29,890 nt of DNA from JBFKQC01 sp041627895 (GTDB taxonomy: Bacteria; Pseudomonadota; Alphaproteobacteria; Rhodobacterales; Rhodobacteraceae). The stretch is from assembly GCA_041627895.1 (NCBI GenBank), contig JBFKQC010000049.1:1-29890 (forward strand), in the 5' to 3' direction. The position numbers were made by a program, and so were the translations under genes. This document shows, one piece after another, positions 7,220-15,034 of the stretch (position 1 is its first letter; every line of letters begins with the position of its first letter). The notes beneath the pieces were generated by a model that was given only the letters and a program-made list of their open reading frames with translations, ran no database searches and had not been told where the DNA came from.

Positions 7220-8187
7220 CGCCCGCGGATTCGCGGGTCGAGCGCGTCGCGCAGCCCGTCGCCGATGTAGTTCACACTCAGGACTGTGACCGAGATGAAG
7301 AGCCCGGGCCAGAGCACCCGCTCGGGGTACAGCACCATGCGGTCGACGCTGTCGTTCAGAAGCCGCCCCCAGGTCGGGAAGTCCGGCGGAAAGCCGAAGC
7401 CGAGAAAGGACAGCGCGGATTCGGTGATGATCGCGCTGGCGATGCCGAGCGTGGCCGAGACCATGATCGGCGACATCACGTTGGGCAGGATGTGGCGCAG
7501 GACGATACGCCGCGCGGGCGTGCCGATCGACCGCGCGGCGATCACGAACTCGCGCTCCTTCAGCGCCAGCACGTCGCCGCGCACGATCCGCGCGGTCTGC
7601 ATCCAGCTCGTGATCCCGACCAGCGTCACGATCAGCACGAATATGCCGCCCTCGGTGCCGAAGGCGTTCTTCAAGGGCTCGCGGAACAGCAGCACCGCCA
7701 CCAGCAGGAGCGGCAGCAATGGCAGCGCCAGGAACAGGTCGGTGAAGCGCATCAATGGCCCGTCCAGCCGCCGGAAATAGCCCGCCAGAACGCCGATCAG
7801 CGTGCCGAGGATCAGCGACAGCAGCATCGCCGCCAGCCCGACGGTGATCGAGACCTGCCCGCCCTGCATCATCCGCGCCAGCGCGTCGCGGCCGATATTG
7901 TCGGTTCCCAGCGGGCGGGCCACGTCGATCTTGGCGTCTCCGTCCCAAATCGCGACATAGGCCGGGCGGATGTCGCGCAGCTTGATGAAGTCGCGGCCGG
8001 TGGGCACGTATTGCGCATCGTGCGGATAGAACAGCGGGCCGAGGAACACGAAAAGGATGATCCCCACGAAGGTGACCGCGCCCACCAGCGCGCCGCGGTG
8101 CTTCTTGAACTGGTCCCAGACGTCCCACCACTGGTTGCGCGGCGCGCGGTAGCGGTCGGCGGGGTCTAGTCGCGTGGCGTCAGTCAT
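7216..8187 (-). CDS. Peptide/nickel-type ABC transporter permease, DppC/OppC family
   Basis: A 323-residue inner-membrane permease subunit. It has a cytoplasmic N-terminus with a QFKKHRGALVG helix start typical of DppC/OppC, then a first transmembrane helix (about 35-52), a periplasmic loop and five further helices. The coupling-loop EAA motif reads roughly AARSIGTPARRIVLRHILPN (about 216-235), which contacts the ATPase. The C-terminus ends YIGDGLRDALDPRIRGR, as in this family. The start overlaps the dppB stop by 8 bases, and the stop overlaps the GNAT start by 4, so translation is coupled on both sides. The substrate is not fixed by this subunit. Confidence 0.92.
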   Translation of the reverse strand: MTDATRLDPADRYRAPRNQWWDVWDQFKKHRGALVGAVTFVGIILFVFLGPLFYPHDAQYVPTGRDFIKLRDIRPAYVAIWDGDAKIDVARPLGTDNIGRDALARMMQGGQVSITVGLAAMLLSLILGTLIGVLAGYFRRLDGPLMRFTDLFLALPLLPLLLVAVLLFREPLKNAFGTEGGIFVLIVTLVGITSWMQTARIVRGDVLALKEREFVIAARSIGTPARRIVLRHILPNVMSPIMVSATLGIASAIITESALSFLGFGFPPDFPTWGRLLNDSVDRMVLYPERVLWPGLFISVTVLSVNYIGDGLRDALDPRIRGR

Positions 8188-9244
8188 AGCGGATCCGCGG
8201 GTCGAGGATGCCGTAAAGGATGTCGGCGATCAGGTTGAACAGGACGATCAGCACCGCGAAGATAAAGGTCAGCGTCTGCACCGTGGGGATGTCGTTGGCC
8301 TCGATCGCGCCGATCAGCATCTGGCCGATGCCGTTCACCTTGAATACCTGCTCGGTGATGATCGCGCCGCCGAAGATCGACGGGATGCCCAGCGCGATCA
8401 CGGTGACCACGGGGATCATCGAATTGCGCAGCACGTGAACCAGCACGACGGTGTTTTCCGTCATGCCCTTGGCGCGCGCGGTGCGCACGTAGTCCTGGTT
8501 CAGGTTGTCGAGCATGCTTGCGCGCATGAAGCGGCTGATCTGGCTGGTGATCTGCAGGGCCAGCACCATCACCGGCATCACCATCTGCCGAAGCTGGTAG
8601 ACGAAGCTGTCCCAGTCCACCACGCGGTGCGTCGTGTCGTAGATCGAGGGGAACCAGCCCAGCTGGACCGAGAAGATCACGATCACCAGGACGCCGGAAA
8701 AGAACGGCGGTACCGAAAAGCCCACCATGGTGACGAAGGTGCCCGCGTTGTCGAACCAGGAATACTGGCGATAGGCCGAATAGACGCCGACCGGGATCGC
8801 GATGACGATGGCGACGACATAGGCCGTGCCCACGACCCACAGCGTCTGCGGGATGCGCTGCAGCACGATGTCCATGACCGGGCTGCGGAACTGCCAGGAC
8901 AGGATGCGCGGGTCGCATTCGGCCACGGCACCGACGCCGCAGGGGATGTAGAAGTCGGTGTCCGGCAGCACCGGCGCCAGCCCGCTGGACGTGGTCAGCC
9001 AGTCGATGAACACCTGCGGCTCGATCCAGAAGAACTGCACCAGCCACTTCCAGAACCGGATATGCACCGGCTCGCCGAGCCCCAGCGCCTTGCGCATCAG
9101 CTCGCGCACCTCGGGCGGGATCGTCAGCGGCTGGTTCGCGACGGGGTCGCCGGGCGCGAGTTCCAGCAGCAGGAAGATCGCCAGGGCGATGAACAGAAGC
9201 GTCGGGATGCTGATCAGCAGCCGCCGGATCGTGTAGTTCAGCAT
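8180..9244 (-). CDS. Peptide/nickel-type ABC transporter permease, DppB/OppB family
   Basis: A 354-residue permease pairing with the DppC-type subunit. The N-terminus MLNYTIRRLLISIPTLLF is typical of DppB. The EAA loop reads near RTARAKGMTENTVVLVHVLR. The C-terminus FNLIADILYGILDPRIRYD is typical. The loop between the first helix and the core is long, about residues 40-135, and contains an FWKWLVQFFW segment plus two cysteines (CGVGAVAEC). That is longer than in many DppB proteins and probably forms a periplasmic or membrane-surface element. It is separated from the binding-protein gene by 72 bases that hold the 30-base palindrome, and it overlaps dppC by 8 bases. Confidence 0.92.
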   Translation of the reverse strand: MLNYTIRRLLISIPTLLFIALAIFLLLELAPGDPVANQPLTIPPEVRELMRKALGLGEPVHIRFWKWLVQFFWIEPQVFIDWLTTSSGLAPVLPDTDFYIPCGVGAVAECDPRILSWQFRSPVMDIVLQRIPQTLWVVGTAYVVAIVIAIPVGVYSAYRQYSWFDNAGTFVTMVGFSVPPFFSGVLVIVIFSVQLGWFPSIYDTTHRVVDWDSFVYQLRQMVMPVMVLALQITSQISRFMRASMLDNLNQDYVRTARAKGMTENTVVLVHVLRNSMIPVVTVIALGIPSIFGGAIITEQVFKVNGIGQMLIGAIEANDIPTVQTLTFIFAVLIVLFNLIADILYGILDPRIRYD

Positions 9245-9280
9245 CGCGTGTCCCGGGTCCGTTCCAAGGGCGGAAAGAAG

Positions 9281-9310
9281 GCGTAGGGCGGGGTTAACCC
9301 CGCCCTACGC
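9281..9310. terminator. Perfect 30-base palindrome between binding-protein gene and dppB
   Basis: GCGTAGGGCGGGGTT (9281-9295) is followed at once by its exact reverse complement (9296-9310). As RNA it can fold into a very stable stem with a minimal loop. Its place just after the substrate-binding-protein stop is where many ABC operons carry an mRNA-stabilising or partly terminating hairpin that makes the binding protein more abundant than the membrane subunits. It has no T tract, so full termination is unlikely. The sequence could also belong to a dispersed palindromic repeat family. Confidence 0.7.
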
Positions 9311-9316
9311 GCGGGA

Positions 9317-11059
9317 TCACTTGATCCGGTACCAGTCGGCCACGTTCCACATCTCGCTGTCCCAGACGTTCAGGACGACGCCGCCGAGGCTGTTGGCATG
9401 GGCCGAGATCCGGCCGCGGTGCACCAGCGGGATCATGCCGCCGTTCTGCACCATCATGTCGTTGAGCTCGCGGCCAATGCGGGCGCGTTCCTCGATGTTG
9501 GCGGTCCCGGCGAGCTGGGCGTGCAGCGCGTCGTATTCCTTCATGCAGAACCGGCTGATGTTCTCGCCCTGCCACTGGGTCGCCGGGGTCGGCGCCTTGT
9601 CGCACAGCCCGTTGCCCAGATAGGCCTGCGGATCGGTGCCCGAGAAGTTGTTGGCGTACATCTCGATGTCTGCATAGAACTTCTGGAACGTGTCGGGCGA
9701 ACCCGGATCGCCGCCGAAGAAGACGCTGGCGTTGATGTTGCGCAGCTCGGCGTCGATGCCGATCTCGGACCACCACTGCTTGATCAGCGCCTGGAAGTCC
9801 TGGCGCACCGCGTTGGTCGAGGTCTGGTACAGCACCCGCAGCGGCACGCCGTCCTTCTCGCGCACGCCGTCGCCGTCGCTGTCGACGATGCCGGCCGCGT
9901 CAAGCATGGCGTTGGCTCCCGCGATGTCCTGCGTGTCGCAGCTCATCGAGGTCGAGTTGAAGATGTCCGGCGCCGGCACCCAGTTGCAGGTCACCTTGCC
10001 GGCCTGGCCATAGCCGATCTCGACCAGAAGCGGCCGGTCGATGGCCATCGACATCGCCTTGTAGACCGCCGGGTCGCGCAGGAACGGATGCGGGTTCTGC
10101 TGGTTGCCGTCGGCGTCCAGCATCGAGACCGACCGCTGGTCCGGCCCGAGCGCCGGGTCGGGGTTGGTCTGGTTCAGCATCAGCCGCTCGACCAGCGGCC
10201 CGAAGCCGGCGATCGGCGTGCCCTTGCCGCCCTTCTCCATCTCGGCGATGACGTCGGGCGCAAGCTGCAGGTTCCAGGCATAGTCGAACTCGCCGGTCTC
10301 CATCACCGCACGGCCCGCCGCGGTGGCGTCGCCGCCGCCCTTGAAGGTCACGCTGGCGAAGGCGGGCTTGCCGTCGACACGGTAGTTCTCGTTCGCCTCG
10401 TAGCGGATCACGTCGTTCGGCTTGAACTCGACCACCTTGAACGGGCCGGTGCCGATCGGGCCGAAGTTCTGGTCGGTGCATTCCGGTGCCTTGGCGCCCG
10501 TGCAATTCGCGAACTGCGCGGCCTGGATGATCGGGCTTTCGAGGCCGACGAACGGCACGTAGGGGTTCGGTGTCGGCTCGTTGAAGTTCACCACGACGGT
10601 CAGGTCGTCGGGCGTCTCGACGCTGGCCACGCCCTCGAACTTGGTCAGCTGCGCGCAGCCGCCCTCGGGATGGGTGCAGTATTCGTAGGTGAACTTGACG
10701 TCTGCGCTGGTGAACGGCGTGCCGTCCGACCAGAGGATGCCCGAAGTGATCTTCCAGGTGATCGACTTCAGGTCCTCGGAAACGCCGCCGTTCTCGACGG
10801 TCGGGACCGCGTCGACCAGCCAGGGGATCAGGTTGCCCTTCTCGTCGAACCGCGCCAGCGGCTCGATCACCATGTTCGAGGCGTCGATGTCCTTGGTCCC
10901 GCCCGACAGGAACGGGTTCAGGATCGAGGGCGCCTGCCAGTAGATGATCTTGACCTCGCCGTCACGGCCGCGCGGGCCTTCGTGCCCGGCCGCATGGGCC
11001 AGCGCCGGCGCCAGGGCCGTCACTGCGGCTGCGCCCAGTAGAGTATGCTTGAGTTTCAT
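9317..11059 (-). CDS. ABC transporter substrate-binding protein, family 5 (peptide/nickel type)
   Basis: A 580-residue periplasmic solute-binding protein. The N-terminus MKLKHTLLGAAAVTALAPALA is a Sec signal, with probable cleavage after AHA near residue 23. Family 5 signatures follow: IEPLARFDEKGNLIPWLVD, ITSGILWSDGTPFTSADVKFTYEY and IGTGPFKVVEFKPNDVIRYE. A DSDGDGVREKDG segment near residue 400 is a common calcium-loop-like feature of the family. The start at 11059 has GAGGAG 8 bases upstream. The family binds oligopeptides, dipeptides, opines, sugars or nickel chelates, and the ligand cannot be read from the sequence. The divergent M20 amidohydrolase suggests a peptide or N-acyl amino acid. 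Confidence 0.92.
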   Translation of the reverse strand: MKLKHTLLGAAAVTALAPALAHAAGHEGPRGRDGEVKIIYWQAPSILNPFLSGGTKDIDASNMVIEPLARFDEKGNLIPWLVDAVPTVENGGVSEDLKSITWKITSGILWSDGTPFTSADVKFTYEYCTHPEGGCAQLTKFEGVASVETPDDLTVVVNFNEPTPNPYVPFVGLESPIIQAAQFANCTGAKAPECTDQNFGPIGTGPFKVVEFKPNDVIRYEANENYRVDGKPAFASVTFKGGGDATAAGRAVMETGEFDYAWNLQLAPDVIAEMEKGGKGTPIAGFGPLVERLMLNQTNPDPALGPDQRSVSMLDADGNQQNPHPFLRDPAVYKAMSMAIDRPLLVEIGYGQAGKVTCNWVPAPDIFNSTSMSCDTQDIAGANAMLDAAGIVDSDGDGVREKDGVPLRVLYQTSTNAVRQDFQALIKQWWSEIGIDAELRNINASVFFGGDPGSPDTFQKFYADIEMYANNFSGTDPQAYLGNGLCDKAPTPATQWQGENISRFCMKEYDALHAQLAGTANIEERARIGRELNDMMVQNGGMIPLVHRGRISAHANSLGGVVLNVWDSEMWNVADWYRIK

Positions 11060-11097
11060 CAATTCTCTCCTCGTTGGATTTGCTCTGTCCTCATCCG

Positions 11098-12123
11098 TCA
11101 TGGCGCGGTTCTCCCCGCGCTCGTCTGGTGTCGGTCGTAGAGATGGCAGGCGACGTGGCGGCCCGGCTCGACCTCGCGGAACTGCGGGTCGACGCGGCGG
11201 CAGATGTCCATCACCCGCGGGCAGCGCGTGCAGAAGTTGCAGCCCTCGGGCGGGTTCGAGGGGCTCGGCACGTCGCCGGTCAGGATGATCCGCTCGGTCG
11301 CGGCCTCGAGGCTCGGATCGGGCTCGGGCACCGCGGAAAGCAGCGCCTGCGTATAGGGGTGCTTGGGGTCGCCATACAGCCAGTCGCGGCTTGCAAGCTC
11401 GACGATCTTGCCGAGATACATCACCGCCACGCGGTCGGCGATGTGGCGCACCATGGACAGGTCGTGCGAGATGAACAGATAGGTCAGCCCCAGCCTGTCC
11501 TGCAGATCCTCCAGCAGGTTGACCACCTGCGCCTGGATCGAGACGTCCAGCGCCGCGATCGGCTCGTCGCAGACGATGAATTTCGGGTTCAGCGCCAGCG
11601 CCCGGGCGATGCCGATCCGCTGGCGCTGGCCGCCGGAGAACTCGTGCGGATAGCGGTTCGCGAAATCGCGGTTCAGACCCACCTGGTCCATCAGCTCGTA
11701 GATCCGCGCCTCGCGTTCGGCGCGGGAAAGCTTCGTATGCTCGTCCAGCGGCTCGCCGATGATCGAGGCCACCGTCATCCGCGGGTTCAGGCTGGCCTGC
11801 GGGTCCTGGAACACCATCTGCATCGCCGGCCGCCGGGTGCGCAGGCTGTCCTGGCCGAGGGTCGAGATGTCCTGGCCCTCGATCCGGATCGACCCGCTGG
11901 TGATGTCGTAAAGCCGCAGCACCGCGCGGCCGCAGGTCGACTTGCCGCAACCCGATTCGCCCACCAGCCCCAGCGTCTCGCCCTCGTAGATGTCGAAGCT
12001 GACGCCGTCGACGGCCTTGACGTCGCCCACATGGCGGCGCAGCACGCCGGCATAGATCGGAAAGTGCATCTTCAGGTCGCGAACCTCGACCAGCGCCTTC
12101 TTTCCGATGCGCTCGTCAAACAT
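11098..12123 (-). CDS. ABC transporter ATP-binding protein, DppF/OppF family
   Basis: A 341-residue nucleotide-binding subunit of the peptide-type importer. Walker A GESGCGKS is at residues 55-62, the Q-loop is MQMVFQDPQASLNP, the ABC signature is FSGGQRQRIGIARAL, Walker B is FIVCDEPIAALD, and the switch is ISHDLSMV. The C-terminal oligopeptide domain carries CNFCTRCP and a later Cys pair, as usual for DppD/F proteins. The N-terminal insert HFPIYAGVLRRHVGDVKAVDG is typical of the F subunit. The start overlaps the dppD stop by 8 bases. It precedes the binding-protein gene by 38 bases. Confidence 0.93.
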   Translation of the reverse strand: MFDERIGKKALVEVRDLKMHFPIYAGVLRRHVGDVKAVDGVSFDIYEGETLGLVGESGCGKSTCGRAVLRLYDITSGSIRIEGQDISTLGQDSLRTRRPAMQMVFQDPQASLNPRMTVASIIGEPLDEHTKLSRAEREARIYELMDQVGLNRDFANRYPHEFSGGQRQRIGIARALALNPKFIVCDEPIAALDVSIQAQVVNLLEDLQDRLGLTYLFISHDLSMVRHIADRVAVMYLGKIVELASRDWLYGDPKHPYTQALLSAVPEPDPSLEAATERIILTGDVPSPSNPPEGCNFCTRCPRVMDICRRVDPQFREVEPGRHVACHLYDRHQTSAGRTAP

Positions 12124-13120
12124 CGCGCTCGCCCCCGGTCGCGGGGTCCCAGAAACAGGCCGCGTCGTGCTTTGGCCCGACGACCACGCGCGCGGGGTTC
12201 TCGCGGTCGCAGCGCGGCATCCGGTGGGTGCACCGCGCGCGGAACGGGCAGGCATCGGGCGGCGCGCCGAGGATCGGCGGCTGGCCCTCGATCACCCTGA
12301 GCCGCGCGTCGCGCTCGCCGTGGACCTTGGGAATGGTCTGCAAAAGCGCGCGCGTATAGGGGTGCTGCGGGTTGCCGAACAGCTCGCGCACCGGCGCGTG
12401 CTCGACGATCTGGCCGCCATACATCACGATCACCCGGTCGGCGATGCCGGCGATCACGCCGAGATCGTGGGTGATCCAGACGATCGCCATGCCGAGCTTT
12501 TGCCGAAGCTCCTTCACCAGTTCGAGGATTTGCGCCTGGATCGTCACGTCGAGCGCGGTTGTCGGCTCGTCGGCGATCAGCACCTGCGGGTCGCAGGCCA
12601 GCGCGATGGCGATCATCACCCGCTGCCGCATGCCGCCGGAAAACTGGTGCGGATAGTCGCCGAGCCGCCGCCTGGCGTCGGGGATGCCGACGAGTTCCAG
12701 CAGTTCCTGCGCCCGCCTGCGCGCCCCGGACCTCGACATCCCCATATGCTTGCGCAGCGGCTCCATAAGCTGGAAGCCGACGGTGAAGACCGGGTTCAGC
12801 GAGGTCATCGGGTCCTGGAACACGAACCCGATGCGCGCGCCCCTGATCTGCCGCAGCGCGTCGTCGTCGGCTTTCAGAAGGTCCTGATTTCCGAAGATGA
12901 CCCGGCCGTTGCGCACCTCGGCCGGCGGCGAGGGCAAGAGCCCGATCAGCGACATCATCGTCACCGACTTGCCGGACCCGCTTTCGCCGACGACACCCAG
13001 CAGTTCGCCGGCCTTCAGGTCGAAGCTGACCGAGTTGACCGCGTGGACCTCGCCCTGCCGGGTCCGGAACACGGTCTTGAGGTCTTGCACGTCAAGTACC
13101 GGCAACGCCCCATCGGGCAT
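12116..13120 (-). CDS. ABC transporter ATP-binding protein, DppD/OppD family
   Basis: The 334-residue second ATPase and first gene of the transport operon. Walker A GESGSGKS lies at 45-52, the signature is FSGGMRQRVMIAIAL, Walker B is LIADEPTTALDVTIQAQ, and the switch is ITHDLGVIAG. The C-terminal domain has CPFRARCTHRMPRC, the cysteine pattern of this subfamily. The ATG at 13120 has GGGGAG 6-7 bases upstream. Placing both ATPases before the binding protein and permeases is a known but less common order for this transporter class. Confidence 0.93.
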   Translation of the reverse strand: MPDGALPVLDVQDLKTVFRTRQGEVHAVNSVSFDLKAGELLGVVGESGSGKSVTMMSLIGLLPSPPAEVRNGRVIFGNQDLLKADDDALRQIRGARIGFVFQDPMTSLNPVFTVGFQLMEPLRKHMGMSRSGARRRAQELLELVGIPDARRRLGDYPHQFSGGMRQRVMIAIALACDPQVLIADEPTTALDVTIQAQILELVKELRQKLGMAIVWITHDLGVIAGIADRVIVMYGGQIVEHAPVRELFGNPQHPYTRALLQTIPKVHGERDARLRVIEGQPPILGAPPDACPFRARCTHRMPRCDRENPARVVVGPKHDAACFWDPATGGERDV

Positions 13121-13428
13121 AGAGAACTCCCCAAATTCTCGTCGCGCAGGTCTCCCCGGGGCCGCGGCCCCACCTTCGCGCCCGGGCCCTGCGGACCGGC
13201 AAGTTTGGCCGAGACGTTAGCACGAAAGTCCCCTCCCGCAAGCGGTAACTCTGCGGAAATGGCGGAATTTTGACCAAAGGGTCAATATGTGTCCGGCGGC
13301 CGGTCGCGGCGGGCGGCACGGTGCCGGCAAGCGCCCGCGGCATGCCCCGCCGGACGCAGGGCGCGCTTGCCCCGGATCGCCGGATGCCCCAGATTGTTGG
13401 TCATCCCTCAGAACCCGAGAGGTGCCCG
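13121..13428. other. Divergent control region between dppD operon and amidohydrolase gene
   Basis: About 308 bases without a gene. It holds a 14-base palindrome GGGGCC-GC-GGCCCC (13158-13171) in the leader of the transport operon and a TTGACC-AAAG-GGTCAA operator-like element (13270-13285). A weak minus-strand promoter candidate is TTGCGG (13236-13241) with TAACGT (13214-13219), spacer 16. No confident promoter is seen for the amidohydrolase. Confidence 0.5.
13270..13285. promoter_or_regulatory. Palindromic operator candidate TTGACC-N4-GGTCAA
   Basis: Two perfect 6-base half sites separated by AAAG in a locally A+T-rich patch of the divergent region. The shape fits a dimeric repressor or activator that could control both the transporter and the amidohydrolase. 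No regulator gene is adjacent, so the protein is unknown. Confidence 0.45.
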
Positions 13429-14592
13429 ATGCCTGTCAAGAACCGCTTTGCCGAACTCCTGCCGGAAATCACCGCCTGGCGCCGCGACATCCATCGCCAT
13501 CCCGAGATCCTGTTCGACACCCACCGCACCGCGGCAATGGTCAAGGAGAAGCTGCACGAATTCGGCTGCGACGAGGTGGTCGACGGGATCGGCCGCACCG
13601 GCGTGGTCGGCGTGATCCGCGGCAAGACCAACAATTCGGGCCGCACGGTGGGTTTGCGCGCCGACATGGACGCGCTGCCGATCGACGAGGCGACCGGGCT
13701 GGATTACGCCTCGAAAGTGCCGGGCGCGATGCATGCCTGTGGCCATGACGGCCACACGGCGATGCTGTTGGGGGCGGCCAAGTATCTGACGGAAACCAGG
13801 AATTTCGACGGCACGGCGGTGGTGATCTTCCAGCCCGCCGAAGAGGGCGGCGGCGGCGGGCGCGAGATGTGCGACGACGGCATGATGGACCGGTTCGGCA
13901 TCGACGAGGTCTATGGCATGCACAACTGGCCGGGGATGCCGACGGGCAGCTTCTCGATCCGCGACGGCGCGTTCTTCGCCGCGGCCGACCAGTTCGAGAT
14001 CGAGATCGAGGGCAAGGGCGGCCATGCCGCCAAGCCGCACGAGGCGGTCGACACCACGGTCGTCGCGTCGCACGTGGTGCTGGCCCTGCAGACCATCGCC
14101 AGCCGAAACGTCAATCCCGTCAAGCAGTTGGTCGTCTCGGTGACCTCGTTCGAAACTTCGTCGAAGGCGCATAACGTGATCCCGCAGAAGGTCATGCTGA
14201 AGGGCACGGTACGGACCATGGACGGCGACGTGCAGGACATGGCCGAGGCGCGGCTGACCCGGCTGGCCGAGACCACGGCGGATGCCTATGGCGCGGTGGC
14301 GCGGGTCAGCTATGCGCGGGGCTATCCGGTGATGGCGAACACGGTGACCGAGACCGGCTATGCCATTGATGTGGCAAAGAAAATCTCGGGCGCCTGTGAC
14401 CATGCGCCGCTGGTGATGGGGGGCGAGGATTTCGCCTTCATGCTGATCGAGCGGCCCGGCGCCTACATCCTCGTCGGCAACGGCGACAGCGCGCCGGTGC
14501 ACCACCCGGAATACAACTACAACGACGAGGTGATCCCGGCGGGCTGTTCCTGGTTCGCCGAGATGGTCGAGACCAGGTTGCCGGCGGCCTGA
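13429..14592 (+). CDS. M20 family amidohydrolase (hippurate hydrolase-like)
   Basis: A 387-residue di-metal amidohydrolase of the M20D group, whose members hydrolyse N-acyl amino acids (hippurate, N-acetyl amino acids, indole-3-acetyl amino acids). Metal and catalytic motifs are LRADMDALPI (77-86), HACGHDGHTAM (102-112; Cys104 and His106 as metal-site residues), AEEGGGGG with the Glu pair at 138-139, MHNWPG (His165), GGEDFAFM and a C-terminal HHPEYNYND. The start at 13429 has GAGAGG upstream, and the domain begins within the first residues. It is divergent from the peptide-type ABC operon, which suggests a link between import and cleavage of acylated amino acids or peptides. The exact substrate is inferred only. 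Confidence 0.92.
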   Translation: MPVKNRFAELLPEITAWRRDIHRHPEILFDTHRTAAMVKEKLHEFGCDEVVDGIGRTGVVGVIRGKTNNSGRTVGLRADMDALPIDEATGLDYASKVPGAMHACGHDGHTAMLLGAAKYLTETRNFDGTAVVIFQPAEEGGGGGREMCDDGMMDRFGIDEVYGMHNWPGMPTGSFSIRDGAFFAAADQFEIEIEGKGGHAAKPHEAVDTTVVASHVVLALQTIASRNVNPVKQLVVSVTSFETSSKAHNVIPQKVMLKGTVRTMDGDVQDMAEARLTRLAETTADAYGAVARVSYARGYPVMANTVTETGYAIDVAKKISGACDHAPLVMGGEDFAFMLIERPGAYILVGNGDSAPVHHPEYNYNDEVIPAGCSWFAEMVETRLPAA

Positions 14593-14625
14593 CGCGGCCA
14601 CTGGCGCTGGCGGCAGGGCGCCGGT

Positions 14626-14880
14626 TCAGGCCTTGGCCTTGCGCGGCTTGGCGGCGGCCTTCGGCTTGGCGGCCGGGGCCTTGGCCCTGGCGGTTTTCGC
14701 CGGGGCGGCCTTGGCCTTCGGCTTCGCCGCAGCGCGGCGCTTGGGCTTTGCCGAGCCTTGCAGTGCGACGCGGGCGCGGTGCCAGTGATCTTCGGCACGG
14801 TTTTCCGGCTGGCCCTCTTCGAGCCATAGGAAAAAGGCGGCCTCGGCGATCTGCGCGTCGCTGATCTGAGCGGTCGTCAT
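14626..14880 (-). CDS. DUF2934 protein with histone H1-like Lys/Ala/Pro tail
   Basis: An 84-residue protein. Residues 8-38 match the DUF2934 pattern (helical, with AFFLWLEEGQPENRAEDHWHRA). Residues 44-84 are almost only Lys, Ala, Pro and Arg (AKPKRRAAAKPKAKAAPAKT and similar repeats), like the C-terminal tail of histone H1 and of bacterial H1-like proteins, so binding to DNA or RNA is plausible. The start at 14880 is supported by GAGGA 8 bases upstream. In-frame codons continue upstream but carry no recognisable domain. It is convergent with the amidohydrolase (33 bases between) and divergent from the glycosyltransferase-like gene. Function unknown. Confidence 0.75.
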   Translation of the reverse strand: MTTAQISDAQIAEAAFFLWLEEGQPENRAEDHWHRARVALQGSAKPKRRAAAKPKAKAAPAKTARAKAPAAKPKAAAKPRKAKA

Positions 14881-15034
14881 GGGTTTGTCCTCTTCGGAAT
14901 GGGCGTCGCTGGGAGGTTGCTGCAACGCGGCGGTGGCGCTAACAAATTCGACCGCTTTCCGCAAGGGCATCGGCGGATTCGCGCCGATCCGTCGCGGCTT
15001 TCCGCGGGCGGCGTTCCGCGCTAAGGCAGGGGCC

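Noticed and set aside
8174..9286. Long plus-strand open frame opposite dppB
   Set aside because: His/Asp/Arg-rich product typical of the antisense strand of a G+C-rich membrane-protein gene; dppB on the minus strand is a clear family member.
7201..13120. Nickel-specific uptake (NikABCDE) reading of the ABC operon
   Set aside because: The binding protein shows general family-5 motifs only, there are no nickel enzymes or NikR nearby, and the linked M20 amidohydrolase favours an organic ligand.
13270..13298. TTGACC as a -35 element for the amidohydrolase
   Set aside because: No -10-like hexamer lies 16-18 bases downstream on either strand at this site; the symmetrical arrangement fits an operator better.
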